Assembly: GCF_022605725.1 (NCBI RefSeq)
Contig: NC_065546.1
Span: 25,912,227 to 25,976,226, forward strand
Direction of reading: 5' to 3'
Source: Anthonomus grandis grandis
Lineage: Eukaryota; Arthropoda; Insecta; Coleoptera; Curculionidae
Length of the DNA: 64,000 bases
Position numbers and translations under genes: made by a program
Notes under the pieces: generated by a model
What the model was told of the DNA's origin: nothing
The model's input: the letters and a program-made list of their open reading frames with translations, nothing else
Database searches by the model: none
Part shown: positions 1-10,266 of the stretch, piece by piece
Layout: every line of letters begins with the position of its first letter
How positions within the stretch are numbered: position 1 is the stretch's first letter

Positions 1-793
1 ATCAATGAAATAAATACGTTAAAAAAGGATGCTGACACATTATGCACGTATTAAATAAGGAAGAAGCTATATCGTCTGGTGCATGCGATATACCCAAGCG
101 TGTCGTCGACAAATCGTTAAAAACTAGGCAATTCGCAAGACACTCACGAAAATTTTATTTAGAATCAGTCATATCGAGTAATCGTTTCAAATCGTGATTT
201 TAGAATCCCAGCCCAAGTGTATCACAACACTTAAACTTGAAATAACCTCGAACTTTTGTATCGATTGTCCTCAAGTGGAACAAAGTACGGGTTAGGGTGA
301 GAGGTTGGATATTGACATAATAGTAGGGCTGTAAAGAACTTAAACGTGAAGGTAAATAATAAATAAATTTAGAAAAACTAGCCAAAAACATAAAACGCTA
401 CAAGAATTTTAGATTTTTGCACATGGTTAAGGGATAGAGTAATTACTAGTCTTTAATTAGGGATTTTGATTAAGAGGTAGTCGAAGCATCATTGCGGAAA
501 TATTTTGGTATAGGTTTTAGATAGTTTTGGGTTTGTTGCTCTGGAGCTGGCGTAGGAGACCGTCCATGTGCCTCAACCGGTTGAAGACGTGTCCCTGTTG
601 TTTTGTTGTTACTACAACGTTCCTGCTTTCCAGTGTAACTGGTACCGCAGTTACTTGGAACTTATTTTCCTAGCTAAAACCGCCCTAATTAAGCACAAGA
701 AAGTTTTTTTCTTCTGGTATACTCTGTATACGTATTAAGCTGTAAGATTGTATATATTGTAGTCTGTTTGGGTATTTGATATACGCTGTTGTA
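1..793. other. No recognisable gene; moderately AT-rich DNA
   Basis: I see no coding motif, RNA gene or clean repeat boundary here. The stretch from about 530 to 690 is less AT-rich than its surroundings and could belong to the long terminal repeat of the old retrotransposon whose coding remnants begin near 7.8 kb. That is inference from position only. Confidence 0.5.
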
Positions 794-1006
794 CTTGTGA
801 CACAGCCGTTGTGGGTTGTTGCAGCCGCTTACCTTACACCGTCTGTATCGCATTACTTTTTGACCGTTTTGACAGTTCTTACTGACCGACCGTTTTGATC
901 AATTAATCTGAAAGCAAAAAAAAGCACGTTTCTTGTGCTATAGGTGTATATCTGATACAACCAGTGAAACTTGTGACAGCTGAGGAGGCTTGTTACATCC
1001 GTTTGC
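794..1006 (+). repeat. Degenerate repeat modules, left group
   Basis: Two modules (794-831 and 969-1006) share the pattern CTTGTGACA.AGC followed 15-20 bases later by GTT.CA.CCG. Three more copies lie at 7261-7290, 7316-7350 and 7361-7399, on the far side of the inserted inverted-repeat element. This suggests that one repeat-containing region, perhaps an LTR, was split by that insertion. Confidence 0.5.
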
Positions 1007-1239
1007 TTTATATACCGGGTGACACAGAAAAGAGGAACCACTTAATAACTTTTCAACATAAACAAATGAAATTTGGCATATCGATAGAAAATAATATTCC
1101 GAAAACAATAATTTACTATTTGCAACTTTTTGTTTTATACTCATAGAATTTTTTTCAATTTTCTAATAGGGTGCCATGAATGCGTTGAAAGTTTTAATTT
1201 TTAATCAAGTAATTACAGAAAAATAGTTTTCTTATATAA

Positions 1240-1379
1240 TCTTATAATATCTTCTTCTTATATTGTTATTGCCGAAAGAGACCAATAATTTTAGGAGAAT
1301 ACTGACAGTCAAAGCAAGCAAATATACAAATTATAGAAAATTAAAAACTACAGGGATTTACAATAATATAACCTAAATA
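1240..1379 (-). repeat. Fragment of gypsy 3' LTR
   Basis: This stretch closely matches about 5010-5144 inside the element's 5' LTR, including the shared block GCCGAAAGAGACCAATAATT. Both LTR ends are missing. It abuts RNase H coding sequence at about 1380, which marks a deletion junction. Confidence 0.8.
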
Positions 1380-1399
1380 GTCTTCTCGATAAAGCATCG

Positions 1400-1920
1400 G
1401 CATGTTGGTGATATTCGCCTTTCCTATGTTTTATTGTAAAGTCATACTCTTGTAATCGTTGAAGCCACCTTGCTATTTATCCTTCGGAGTTTTTAAACTG
1501 AAACAGCCATTTTAGCGAAGCATGGTCAGTTCTAAGGATAAATCGTTGACCATACAAATATTTATGGCAATGTTCAATAGTTTTTACTACTGCCAATAGC
1601 TCTCGTCTGGTGACACAATAGTGTCCTTCTGGTTTTGATGACATTTTACTGAAATAAGCTATCACTTGCTCGCCATCTTTATATTTTTGTTATAGAACGG
1701 CCCCAATTCCAACATTGCTTGCATCGGCATCTAAAATAAAAGTTTGTCCAGGAATCGGATATGTTAAAATTGGAAATGTGCACAGTTCTCTTTTTAACCG
1801 TTGAAATACTTCTTCACAGTCTGTTGACCAACTAAATACCATTTTGTCCTCCGTGAGCTTATGTCGAGGCTCTGCAAGGTTAGCGAAATTTCTTACAAAT
1901 CTTCTGTAATAAACAAACAA
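1400..1920 (-). pseudogene. Gypsy copy 1 RNase H region of pol
   Basis: Minus-strand translation gives the Ty3/gypsy RNase H region in order: a segment with the catalytic-type motif FILDADASNVGIGAVL (about 1690-1780), then a segment starting VIAYFSKMSSK and reading TRRELLAVVKTIEHCHKYLYGQRF (about 1540-1665), then LRTDHASLKWLF. The two pieces are in different frames and there are in-frame stops, so no functional product is possible. RNase H degrades the RNA strand during reverse transcription. Downstream integrase coding is absent because of the deletion near 1380. The corresponding part of copy 2 lies near 17.19-17.35 kb and is even more reduced. Confidence 0.85.
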
Positions 1921-1988
1921 AAAACAAAAGCCCAGAAAGCTTCTTAACTGGTGTTTGTCAGTGGGTCGTTGTCAATTTTCGATTGCTT

Positions 1989-2928
1989 CTACTTTATCTG
2001 GATCAGTCTTGACACCTTTTTCATATTACATGGCCAAGGTATCGAACTTCTTTTTGAAATAAGCAACATTTTTTTAGGACTTAGCTTCAGGTTGGCCTCT
2101 TGGAGCTTAATAAATAACTTTTGAATATTCTTCAAATGATCTTCAAATATTTTTCCCAGTATGATGACGTCATCTAGATAAACTAAATATGATTCCACGT
2201 AACACTGTTTCCATAATTCTCTCAAAGGTAGCTGGAGCATTGCAGAGTCCAAAGGGCATGACTGTAGACTGCCAAAGTCATGTTCCAGTTGACAATGCGG
2301 TCTTTTCCTTATCTTCTGGGTGCATCTTTACCTGCCAGTATCTACTTTTTAGATCGAGTGTTGAGAACCATTGTGAACTTGAAAGTGTATCCAGGGTGTC
2401 GTCAATTCTTGGTAGGGGATAACTGTCTTTCTTGGTAATGTCATTCAGTCGCCGATAGTCTACACAAAATCTGGTGGATCCATCTTTTTTCTTCACTAGC
2501 AGAACTAGAGATGTCCAAGGACTCTGAGAAGGTTCTATCACTCCTTGTGTCCTCATTTCTTGAAGCATTGAAGAAACTTCTCCTTGTTTAGCTATCGGAA
2601 TCCTTCGAGGCGCTTGTTTAATCGGAGCATTGTCTCCAGTGTTAATTCGATGCTGCACCAAATCAGTTCTTCCCAGGTCATTATCATGCAAGGAAAACAC
2701 ATCTTGATTTTCTTCAAGAAGACGTCGCAATTTACTACACTGGTACATGATTAAATTGGCAGAAGATTCTTCAAATAGGTATTTTAGACATACAGGATAT
2801 CTGTATATATAAGATCTGTTTGAATAACGACTTCTATCAGCATTTTTCATGACTGCCACTACTTCAGAGCATACGCCAATGTTCTCTCCTTGTTTCAGGT
2901 GTTGATCATATCCTTTTAAATTTACCAT
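1989..2928 (-). pseudogene. Gypsy copy 1 reverse transcriptase region of pol
   Basis: On minus the region opens with a pre-RT segment (DLVQHRINTGDNAPIKQAPR) and then the usual RT motifs: VLLVKKKDGSTRFCVDYRRLN, FSTLDLKSRYWQVKM, and after a frame change MPFGLCNAPATFE and the active-site motif YLDDVIILG (about 2160-2185). It ends with the thumb-side sequence leading into RNase H. The active-site aspartates are preserved, but stops and frameshifts (for example near 2255-2280) break the frame. In the family this enzyme copies element RNA into DNA. Copy 2 carries the equivalent at about 17.35-18.25 kb. Confidence 0.88.
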
Positions 2929-3485
2929 TCAAACCAAAACAGTAGATTTCTTCTGCGTAGATAACGTCTTGGTTGGAAAAATTCCTTGACCATATAGACC
3001 ATATAGCAGTTTTCCATGGCCTCAATCAAAACAGTTCCTCCCTCTTGTCCTCCAGTTGTAGCATTAACCAACACCTCTGAATTTGCTGGTATGGTAATAT
3101 CCTTGAATAACTTAATGACTCTGGTATTTACTTTATCTTCATATAGGTGGTGCATATAAATCTCTTCATTTCTCGTTGTCAATATCCGGTTATATACATC
3201 CATTTTAAACTGCTAAGCATTCATAACATCTAATCCTAATATGACATCATCCATGATTTTTGCCACTAGTACTGGCTGTTGGAATGTTGTTAAGCCAATG
3301 GTGACTGTAGCTTCATGCAATCCAAGAATCGGGATCCTTTTTCCATCCGCAGACTCCAGAATTAAATTGAGTGGTGCTGAAAGCCTACAGTGAGCTACGA
3401 TGTTCAGCTTCACGATAGTATGACTTGATCCTGTATCCACCCATATCTTACATTCACGGCCGCATATTTTTCCCGGTACTACCAA
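2922..3485 (-). pseudogene. Gypsy copy 1 aspartic protease and linker
   Basis: The segment at 3213-3485 encodes a retropepsin-like domain with the catalytic-type motif WVDTGSSHTIV near its start and the conserved DVILGLDVMNA near its end. A stop separates it from the following 93-residue segment (2922-3203), which links protease to RT in this family. Together they lie between the zinc-knuckle end of gag and the RT, the normal gypsy order. The protease would cleave the Gag-Pol polyprotein. It is truncated by an in-frame stop and is not expected to work. Confidence 0.82.
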
Positions 3486-3606
3486 GCTCTCTCCAGAATG
3501 TGGCAGCCGGTTTAGTCTTATACGTGGGGCTTGGTAGCACCCAGCCAGCTTGCGCCCTGCTGACTAGTTACAGATTTCCTGGTTCCTTGAGTCTTAAAGG
3601 CTTGGG

Positions 3607-4792
3607 GCATTGACGTTTAAGGTGCCCCTCCTCATTGCAATTCCAGCATTGCAATGGTCTTTTAGGTTTCCTCGCCAATAATGACTCAATCTTCTTTAGG
3701 CGGTCTTCGAGATCACTTTCCGAAGTTCTGATTTGTCTTATTCGTCTCTGCCTTCTAGTTGCTTGAAAACTGCCTCATACTCTAGTCCATGGGCTAAAGC
3801 TTCTGAAATACTTTAATGATGAGCCATCCTTAGAGCGTGTTTAGTATCTGGATCTCGAACTCCGTCAATAAAACAATTTATAGAAATTTGTTTTCGGAAC
3901 TTTGTTGGGGCTGAAGGGTAAGCCAGACTTACTAATCGAGCAACATCGGCGTCAAACTGTTGGAGACCTTCCTCGGGTTGTTGTCTTCTAGATTTCAATT
4001 GAGCCTGGTACACTTGTTGTAGATGAGCTTCACCGTATCTCATCTCTAAGGGACGCACCAGTACGTCGAAATTAAGCTGATCCTCAGATGGCACCATCCT
4101 TAATATTTCTGTAGCTTCTCCTCTAAGGCTTAGCTTAAGATTAATTGCCTTTTCTGCGTTATCCCAGCGATTTCCTCTAGCAGCGGCCTCAAATTGAGTC
4201 AAATAGGTACTCCATGCTTCTTTGCCGTCGAATTTTAGTAGCTTTACTTTCATCATTGTTTGCATTCCAGGATCGGGATGAAGAGGAGTCCGTTTTACTT
4301 TCATCTCTAGTTCTTGGATCTTTTTTTGTACTTGCCCCAATTCTTCTACTGCTTCAAAGTTAGTCATTAATTGAATGAATTTCTGATTCATCTCAGATCT
4401 TCTTTAAGTTGTAAAACTCGTTATTCTTGTTTTCTGTCTGTTTCGTCCTGCTCCTTTTTAAGATTATCTTTTAAATTCAGTAAGTCATCTTTCATGGTTC
4501 GAATCAGGTCTTCATTTTCTTACTTTAGGTCATCTTTCATGGTCCTTATCAGGTCTTAATTTTCCTTCTTCAGGTCAGATTTAATTGTCTTTAATAAATC
4601 TTCCTGTTTCTTGTCTCGCTCTTCTTGTTCTTCCCTCTGCTTACGGTCTCTTTCTGCTTGTTTACGGTCTCGTTCTTCTTGCTTGCGGTCTCGTTCTTCT
4701 TGTTCTACTTTTTGCTCGTCAAACTTCCTTAATAGCAGCTCCATCAATTTCTCGGTCTCCATCTTGGCCTGACTTCTTCTTAAAGTCATCCA
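3607..4792 (-). pseudogene. Gypsy copy 1 Gag with charged coiled coil and zinc knuckle
   Basis: Minus-strand Gag starts with a segment containing METEKLMELLLRKFDEQ (about 4740-4762). A highly charged repeat of ERDRKQ-type units follows (about 4590-4720), a likely coiled coil. After frame breaks near 4390-4556 comes a retrotransposon Gag core (3813-4391) with FDGKEAWSTYLTQFEAAA and LSLRGEATEILRMV. A CCHC zinc knuckle (C-x2-C-x4-H-x4-C) lies at 3607-3649, in CWNCNEEGHLKRQC. Gag packages element RNA. The charged repeat is present in all three copies of this family in the window, so it is a family feature. Several stops and frameshifts make this copy non-functional. Confidence 0.82.
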
Positions 4793-4813
4793 CTAAAATG
4801 AGCTTCCAAATAT

Positions 4814-4833
4814 CCTTTACTTCTGACACCAAT
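4814..4833 (-). promoter_or_regulatory. Primer binding site of gypsy copy 1
   Basis: Directly inside the 5' LTR the minus strand reads ATTGGTGTCAGAAGTAAAGG. The TGGTGTCAGAAGT core fits the 3' end of an insect leucine-type tRNA as used by some gypsy elements. The tRNA assignment is from memory and tentative. The same sequence recurs beside the LTRs at 11968 and 21374. Confidence 0.6.
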
Positions 4834-5341
4834 TGTAACGAAATTCGGGAACACACTTTTATTGTCAACGTCAAAAAAAAATACACTAACCTAACCCGCC
4901 TTGACTGTAGTTTAATTGTTTCCAAGGTAAAAACTGACTAAACAATTTAAACTGAATTAAATATCACAAAGCGCGTCCTTTTGAAAACCCGATGGAACAG
5001 TTTCGAAATATTTAGAATTATCTTCATTGTTTTTGCCGAAAGAGACCAATAATTTTAGGAGAATACTGACAGTCAAAGCAAGCAGGTATACAAATTCTAG
5101 AAAATTAAAACTACGGGGATTTACAATAATATAACCTAAATAACCGTAATTGAAGCCAAAATGGGGCTCTCGAAAAAGCTGAACTACTTAAAAACTAAAC
5201 ACTATAGATAAAAATAATAAACCAAATGTATTTACATTTGGTTACAGAAACCTAAATAAACCCTACGAATGAACTTTAACTACAGAATACTAATAAAATA
5301 GTATAAAAACTAGGAGAATAATTAACGTATTTACATTTTCA
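4834..5341 (-). repeat. 5' LTR of gypsy copy 1
   Basis: On minus this 0.5-kb repeat begins TGAAAATGTAAATACG and ends ...TTTCGTTACA, giving TG...CA ends. Its internal sequence recurs at 11453-11967 and 15279-15758. The flank at 5342 onwards aligns with the right arm of the surrounding inverted-repeat element, which identifies the outer LTR edge. Confidence 0.82.
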
Positions 5342-6112
5342 TAATAATACCAAATTATTGGGAAAAAAAACGACATTTCAAAAGTGGGGTTCGGTAAAGT
5401 TAAAGGGACGTCTAAAAACCGATTTTTTAAAAAAAATGTTTACATAGAATGTTGAGTGTGGTCAAAATATTGATAAAAAAGTGAGGATGATTGGAAAAAA
5501 TACAAAATTTTGCAAATTATGAAGGTTTTTCTACATACGTTAAATACGTTAAATAAATTATTGCCAACTTGCACAAGGTTTTTTAGCTCTTGATTTTGCT
5601 ACAGTTAAAAAATATATATATTGGGGCAATTTTGGAACTTTTTGGGGGCTATTATTGTAAATTTATATAATTTTTTATTGCTTTGTACCCCTTTTAATTA
5701 CATATTTTATAATTTACACACAAGAAAAATAAAACAACCTTATTGACAAAAATGGCAGTGGCTTCACTATGTCCCCAGTAGTATTTTTTGGTTTTGTCTG
5801 GAACACTTTTTAGTTGGATGGGTTGGCTGTGGAATTTTAGATAATAAAGGCATAATATAGTTAGATTTTACATTACATGAACAAAACACATTTATCAGGT
5901 GTTAAAAAACAGGTATTATTTATTTAAATTATTTGATATTTTATGTAATTTTATATATAATAAGTATACATTTTGAAAAAAAAACATAATTTAAGATATT
6001 GAATTATTAATAGGTAAATAATAACGATGAGGTTTAATGTACATTAACTTATAGTTAAAACAATAAATATCTTTAAATTCATTATAGGCATTAGGAATAG
6101 GAATAAGGCATA

Positions 6113-6154
6113 GGAATTATAGGCACAAACACGCGTGTTTGTGCCTATAATTCC
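6113..6154. repeat. 42-bp perfect palindrome centred on ACGCGT
   Basis: Both strands read GGAATTATAGGCACAAACAC from opposite sides of a central GCGT-type core, with no mismatch over 42 bases. It lies close to the centre of the long-inverted-repeat element. No gene overlaps it. Confidence 0.93.
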
Positions 6155-7260
6155 ATTTTCTACCTATTATCCCATTCCCTAAGTAGGGCTCAAACGACTA
6201 CCTAAACCACTATTTAGCGCCAACCCAAGGTTCCAATCCCTTTTTGCAATCCCAACTCCACATGTGCGCCTACCTTGTATGATTTTATGATTATATAAAT
6301 AAACAAATACTTACCATAATGAGACAGAAGAGAAAATTACGATAATCGTACTAGTACAGTAGTCACTCCCAATAAATAATATTTGTTGACGTAAGTGACA
6401 TTTTGACAGTCTTTTTATTTATGAATAAATCCGTATTTACATATTTGATATTCCTGATTTGCGTGTGGAAATTTGTGTTTATTACCTAAAGAAGTGATGT
6501 AAATCCTTCTAAATTACAGAATTATGTTCTTAAAGCTTTAAATTTAAATTAATAGTATATATAATGGTCAACGTGATGCCTAGTCGCAAATAGAGTGTAG
6601 TTAAGGCGGGTGTAATTGTGAATCATACGTAAGTAGAAAATCCTTTATAATTTTTAAAATTTTGGATTTTTTACTTCATCCTCACTTTTTTATCAATAAA
6701 ATGTTCAAACTCAACATTCTATGTAAAAATTTTCAAAAAAAATCGTTTTTTAGACATCTCTTTAACTTTAACGAACCCCAAAAGTGGTTGTTTCCAATAA
6801 AGTGCTATTTAAAAAAATAAAGTAAATGCCAAAATTAATGGTTCGGACAGTTTAAATAGGCGTATAAAAGATTTAGGGCATAAAATGCAATGAAAACTAT
6901 TTTTTCGCGATTACTTGATTAAAAATTAAAACTTTCAACGCATTCATGGCACCCTATTTTAAAATAAAAATAAAATATTTTTTATATGAGTATAAAAGAA
7001 AAAGTAGAAAATACAGTATCATTGTTTCCAAAATATTATTTTCTATCGAATTACGTAATGATATACCAAGTGTCCCATTTAAAATAAGAACGTTAGTGTC
7101 TCTTCCTGTTAAAAGGAAGTGATGGAAAATAATAGAATATGCTAAAAGATCCTTTTATAACTATTCTATCCATACACCAAATTTCATTTGCTTATCTTGA
7201 AAAGTAACAAAGTTATTTAGTGTGTACCCTTTTTTCTTTGTCACCCGGTATAGTTACTCT

Positions 7261-7399
7261 CTGTGACCTGGCAAATATTGCACCCTGTTGTCTTTAATAT
7301 GAGTATATGTTTAGGCTCTGCGACATAGCAAGTGTTGCATCCTGTTGATTTGAAGGTTTACTTGTGACATAGCCGAGGAGGCTTGTTACACCCGTTTTG
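7261..7399 (+). repeat. Degenerate repeat modules, right group
   Basis: Three modules (7261-7290, 7316-7350, 7361-7399) repeat the GTGACATAGC...TGTTACACCCG pattern also seen at 794-1006. They immediately flank the right end of the inserted inverted-repeat element. Confidence 0.5.
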
Positions 7400-7847
7400 A
7401 TATCCGATATACCCTATACTAAACCGTAAATACGACATGAAAACCGATAGAGTTTGACATCGAAATCGATGATACCCTACCGATGGGGAAGTACAAACCG
7501 TTACCGTTGCTATGAATCTTATTCCTTTTGCTGTCAGTTGTCCGCCACCAGTGTCAATTCCGAGGAAGCAAGATCCGTTAATTGTGGCACTGGCTTAAGC
7601 GTCGACTTTCCAATTACCTGGGTGTATTCATTGAAGAATTCCAATTGCATAGGCAACTAGAAAACTTATGTGATGTTATGAAATGTTTCCACCAAAGGAA
7701 ACAAGACGAGGAAACGACAAAGATTCGGAACGTTTTTTTATAGGGTTACCCGTTGCACCTGTACAACCGCCCTGGTCTAGTTAAGCCGTTTTTTTAGTAA
7801 CCATTTACAGTGCTTCCGCGACCGCAAGTCCTGTTATATCACACTCA

Positions 7848-8430
7848 ATGGGGACCGTACCGTCTACCGCATTTGTAACCCCACCACAGATGGTTCCAGT
7901 ACATATGCCGTCAGTCAATCCGTCACCATTCAGCGTTTCGCCGAATCTGTCTAGTTGGGAAATTAGTTTTGATAGCTTTAGTGATTCTGTGTCTTTTATT
8001 AAAAGCCTAGCAGAATTATCTTCGTCCTGTGGTCTTAATCAGGACCAGGAGTAAACCAGATTACTCAATTCCTGAAGGGGGAAGCCAAATCCTGGTGTAG
8101 AAATAATAGAAAGCATTGGCATACTTAAAGCCAAACTCTTCCAGGATTTTCGCACGTACTATTTATCTGTAAACTATTTAGCACAATACACGTACACAAA
8201 AATAGGGTGAACCTATCTGTAAATATATTACCGAAATGAACTCTACTTCGCGCCATGGAGAGTAAGATAACACAAGAACTGAAGTGGTTATATCGTAACC
8301 TGTTACCTGAATATCGCCAGCATGTCCGTCCATCCGATTTTCACGACCTTGTGCCTTTGACTAAGGTTATTAGGGAATTCAAAGTTCTTCGTGCCGAACT
8401 GCATCAGCTTAAAATTGAATCCAGATAAAT
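7848..8430 (+). pseudogene. Decayed gypsy-type gag
   Basis: The reading frame at 7848-8054 gives a proline/serine-rich segment that runs into Q-FLKGEAKSWCRNN (about 8065-8105, after a frame change), a pattern typical of Ty3/gypsy Gag. A further piece at about 8265-8410 reads ITQELKWLYRNLLPEYRQHV and VIREFKVLRAELHQLK. The frames are broken by stops. The sequence then changes abruptly to reverse transcriptase (LKLNPDKCQF at about 8408-8440), with no zinc knuckle, protease or RT fingers between. That suggests an internal deletion in an ancestor of this copy. The element differs from the tRNA-Leu-type gypsy family elsewhere in the window. Confidence 0.6.
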
Positions 8431-9050
8431 GTCAATTTAGACATACATCTTTAATATATTTGGAACATTTAGTCACACCAGAAGGGATTTCTACCGTTTC
8501 AGACAAAATTGAATTACTACTCAAGAATCCAACGCCCACCATGTAAAATGCCTGAGATTATTTTTGGGCGTAGAATGCTTGGGCGTCGATTCGTCCCTGG
8601 ATTCTCCCAGATTGCCGAACCACTCAACCGCCTATTACGAAAAATCCACAATTTGAGTGGACCGCGGAAAAACAAGATGCTTTCGAGCATCTCAAGAAGT
8701 GCCTGACTGAATCACCAGTTTTAAGTTGTCCGGATTTTTAACGTCATCTCGTCTTACAAACTGACCCCAGTGATCTTGGATTAGGAGCTACTTTGATTCA
8801 ACATTGTCGATGGTGACCATATCATTGCTTATGCAAGCCATTTTCTGACCGCCTCCGAAAAGAAAATAACCGTTACCGAGAAAGAATGCACTGCAATTGT
8901 TTTGAGAATATAAAGGATGAGGTTTTAAATCAGATTGCTGATGCGTTGCCCCGAGGGCCACCCACGGGCAGAGTGTACCGCCAATCGGACTCTTTTGCTC
9001 TAGATGTGGCAAGCTAAACGTTCGCAGACACTACTTCTGTTTGCGACCCG
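8406..9050 (+). pseudogene. Decayed gypsy-type RT thumb and RNase H
   Basis: Plus-strand translation across several frames gives LKLNPDKCQFRHTSLIYLEHLVTPEG, then LNRLLRK and FEWTAEKQDAFEHLKKCLT, LQTDPSDLGLGATLIQH, SEKKITVTEKECTAIV, and DEVLNQIADALPRG (about 8920-8955). These are the thumb/connection of RT and the RNase H domain of Ty3/gypsy pol in the correct order. Stops occur every few dozen codons. The RT catalytic core (YxDD) is missing because of the gag-to-RT junction near 8405. No integrase follows. This is an old, internally deleted copy. Confidence 0.72.
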
Positions 9051-9690
9051 CAGCCACAGCCTCCCCAAAGAGCCATTCTATTGGCATAAAATGCAATAGA
9101 AACCATACCGACACCGCCGACGTGGGTACCCAGGCTTGTATCCACGTTTACCAACATGTTTCATGCGAGAAGTGTGGGTGTTCCGCAGTATCCGACCAAC
9201 CCTAAATCCAAGGGACCGCCGCCGATATATTCTGTTAAGTCACTGTCCGCCGGACTGAATCCAGTTCCTGAAAGGAATTTTGTTTTTTTTTATATACAGT
9301 GCTTTCATTTCAAAACGATCCACCCTTAATAACTTTGCTTGAACTAAATGTTCAAGTTAGTTATTTTTATGAATTTTCCTTTCATGCTATTGCAATGTTT
9401 ACATATCCTAATATGCAAGTTTTAAGGTTTTCCTTTCTTAGGAAGCCCTATTAAATCATGATTCGGTTTTTCGGCTTTTTCTGAAGAGCCGGTATTCCTG
9501 TATTCATGTTTCCCCCTGTTTTCACCTAGAAATACCCGGTTTTGAGAGCTGAAATTAAGTTTGTTTACCGTTTAAGGTCATAGCCTTATAAGTCCGTACC
9601 GTTTTTTGATGACGAAAAACTCTATTTCCATTAAGTTTTGCCAATTGCATGGTTCATTCCGAAGATGTTCGTGAGTCGTCGGTATCCAAA
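9051..9690. other. No gene recognised; possible LTR sequence
   Basis: After the RNase H remnant there is non-coding sequence with no domain I can identify. Its position downstream of pol and just upstream of a TATA-type promoter suggests it may be the U3 part of an LTR. I cannot define the ends. Confidence 0.35.
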
Positions 9691-9703
9691 TTCCTGCCGT
9701 GGA

Positions 9704-9770
9704 TATAAAAGGCGCTGGGTTCTCCAGGCTTAGTATCATTCCGAGTCCGACGACGGTACCATTCAAGTCC
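9704..9770 (+). promoter_or_regulatory. Candidate TATA / initiator / DPE core promoter
   Basis: A TATAAAA box (9704-9710) is followed about 30 bases later by an initiator-like TCATTC (9736-9741) and then by AGTCC (9766-9770). AGTCC fits the arthropod downstream promoter element pattern, one base off ideal spacing. No reading frame follows closely, so this is most likely an LTR promoter. It is a motif-based call. Confidence 0.4.
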
Positions 9771-10266
9771 GACTACCGTTCCAATTTTGACACATTCGTC
9801 ACAGTAGGGTCATACCATACCTTTCGAGCGAAGTAACAGTAATTTTTCCATATTTCAATACCGTCAAATTTTCAATATTTACGTTAAACTTTGTCTTGAC
9901 GTTGACAGTGTGAATTGGGTCAGGTAAGAGCCACCTATTGACCAGCCGCTTCCAAGCTCGCGATTTAAGATTGCTATCGTATCGGTTGCTATTAATATCG
10001 TTCCATCCCGTTCTGTTTTATTTTATTTTAAAACTGTTGTTTGGGCCCATTTTTCTTCATGTTTTTTTTGACGGATATTCTGCGACGTCAAAAGTTAGAG
10101 GATGGACTTTAAGTGCGTAACGAACCCCGCTACAAGATCACTAAAAATGCGGATGGTACTTAGGTGTATAGCAACGGGACTCGAATGACATGGATATGGA
10201 TGGGGATAAAGCATTACGGCAGGGTCACCGGCGACGCTACTTAAGGTTAATAATGTCCTTAATCAC

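Larger units (their letters stand above)
1236..5341 (-). mobile_element. Ty3/gypsy LTR retrotransposon copy 1, lacking integrase
   Basis: From its 5' end (high coordinates) this minus-strand element has an LTR (4834-5341), a primer binding site, gag, aspartic protease, reverse transcriptase and RNase H. It then jumps at about 1380 directly into a 130-140 bp internal fragment of the 3' LTR (about 1240-1379). The integrase and most of the 3' LTR are therefore missing. All reading frames are interrupted by stops and frameshifts. The same family appears at 11453-12694 (plus) and 15279-21435 (minus). The exact LTR start is uncertain by about 8 bases because three copies share TTATGAAAATG at that edge. 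Confidence 0.88.
1015..7249. mobile_element. Long terminal-inverted-repeat (foldback-type) DNA element, split by a gypsy insertion
   Basis: The ends are CCGGGTGACA... on the left and its inverse ...TGTCACCCGG on the right, each flanked by TA (1013-1014 and 7250-7251). The outer left arm (1015 to about 1235) is repeated inverted at about 6890-7249. The inner left arm (about 5342-5520) is repeated inverted at about 6650-6835, in mirror order. Removing the gypsy element at about 1236-5341 restores two continuous arms of roughly 400-550 bp around a centre at about 5520-6650. The centre has no transposase reading frame, so the element is non-autonomous. TA flanks and the CCGGGTG terminus point to the IS630/Tc1/mariner superfamily, but the family is not certain. 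Confidence 0.72.

Noticed and set aside
2278..2422. Plus-strand frame opposite the RT
   Set aside because: Shadow of the minus-strand RT coding sequence.
4371..4941. Plus-strand hydrophobic frames near the gypsy primer site
   Set aside because: Antisense of gag and LTR; no independent support.
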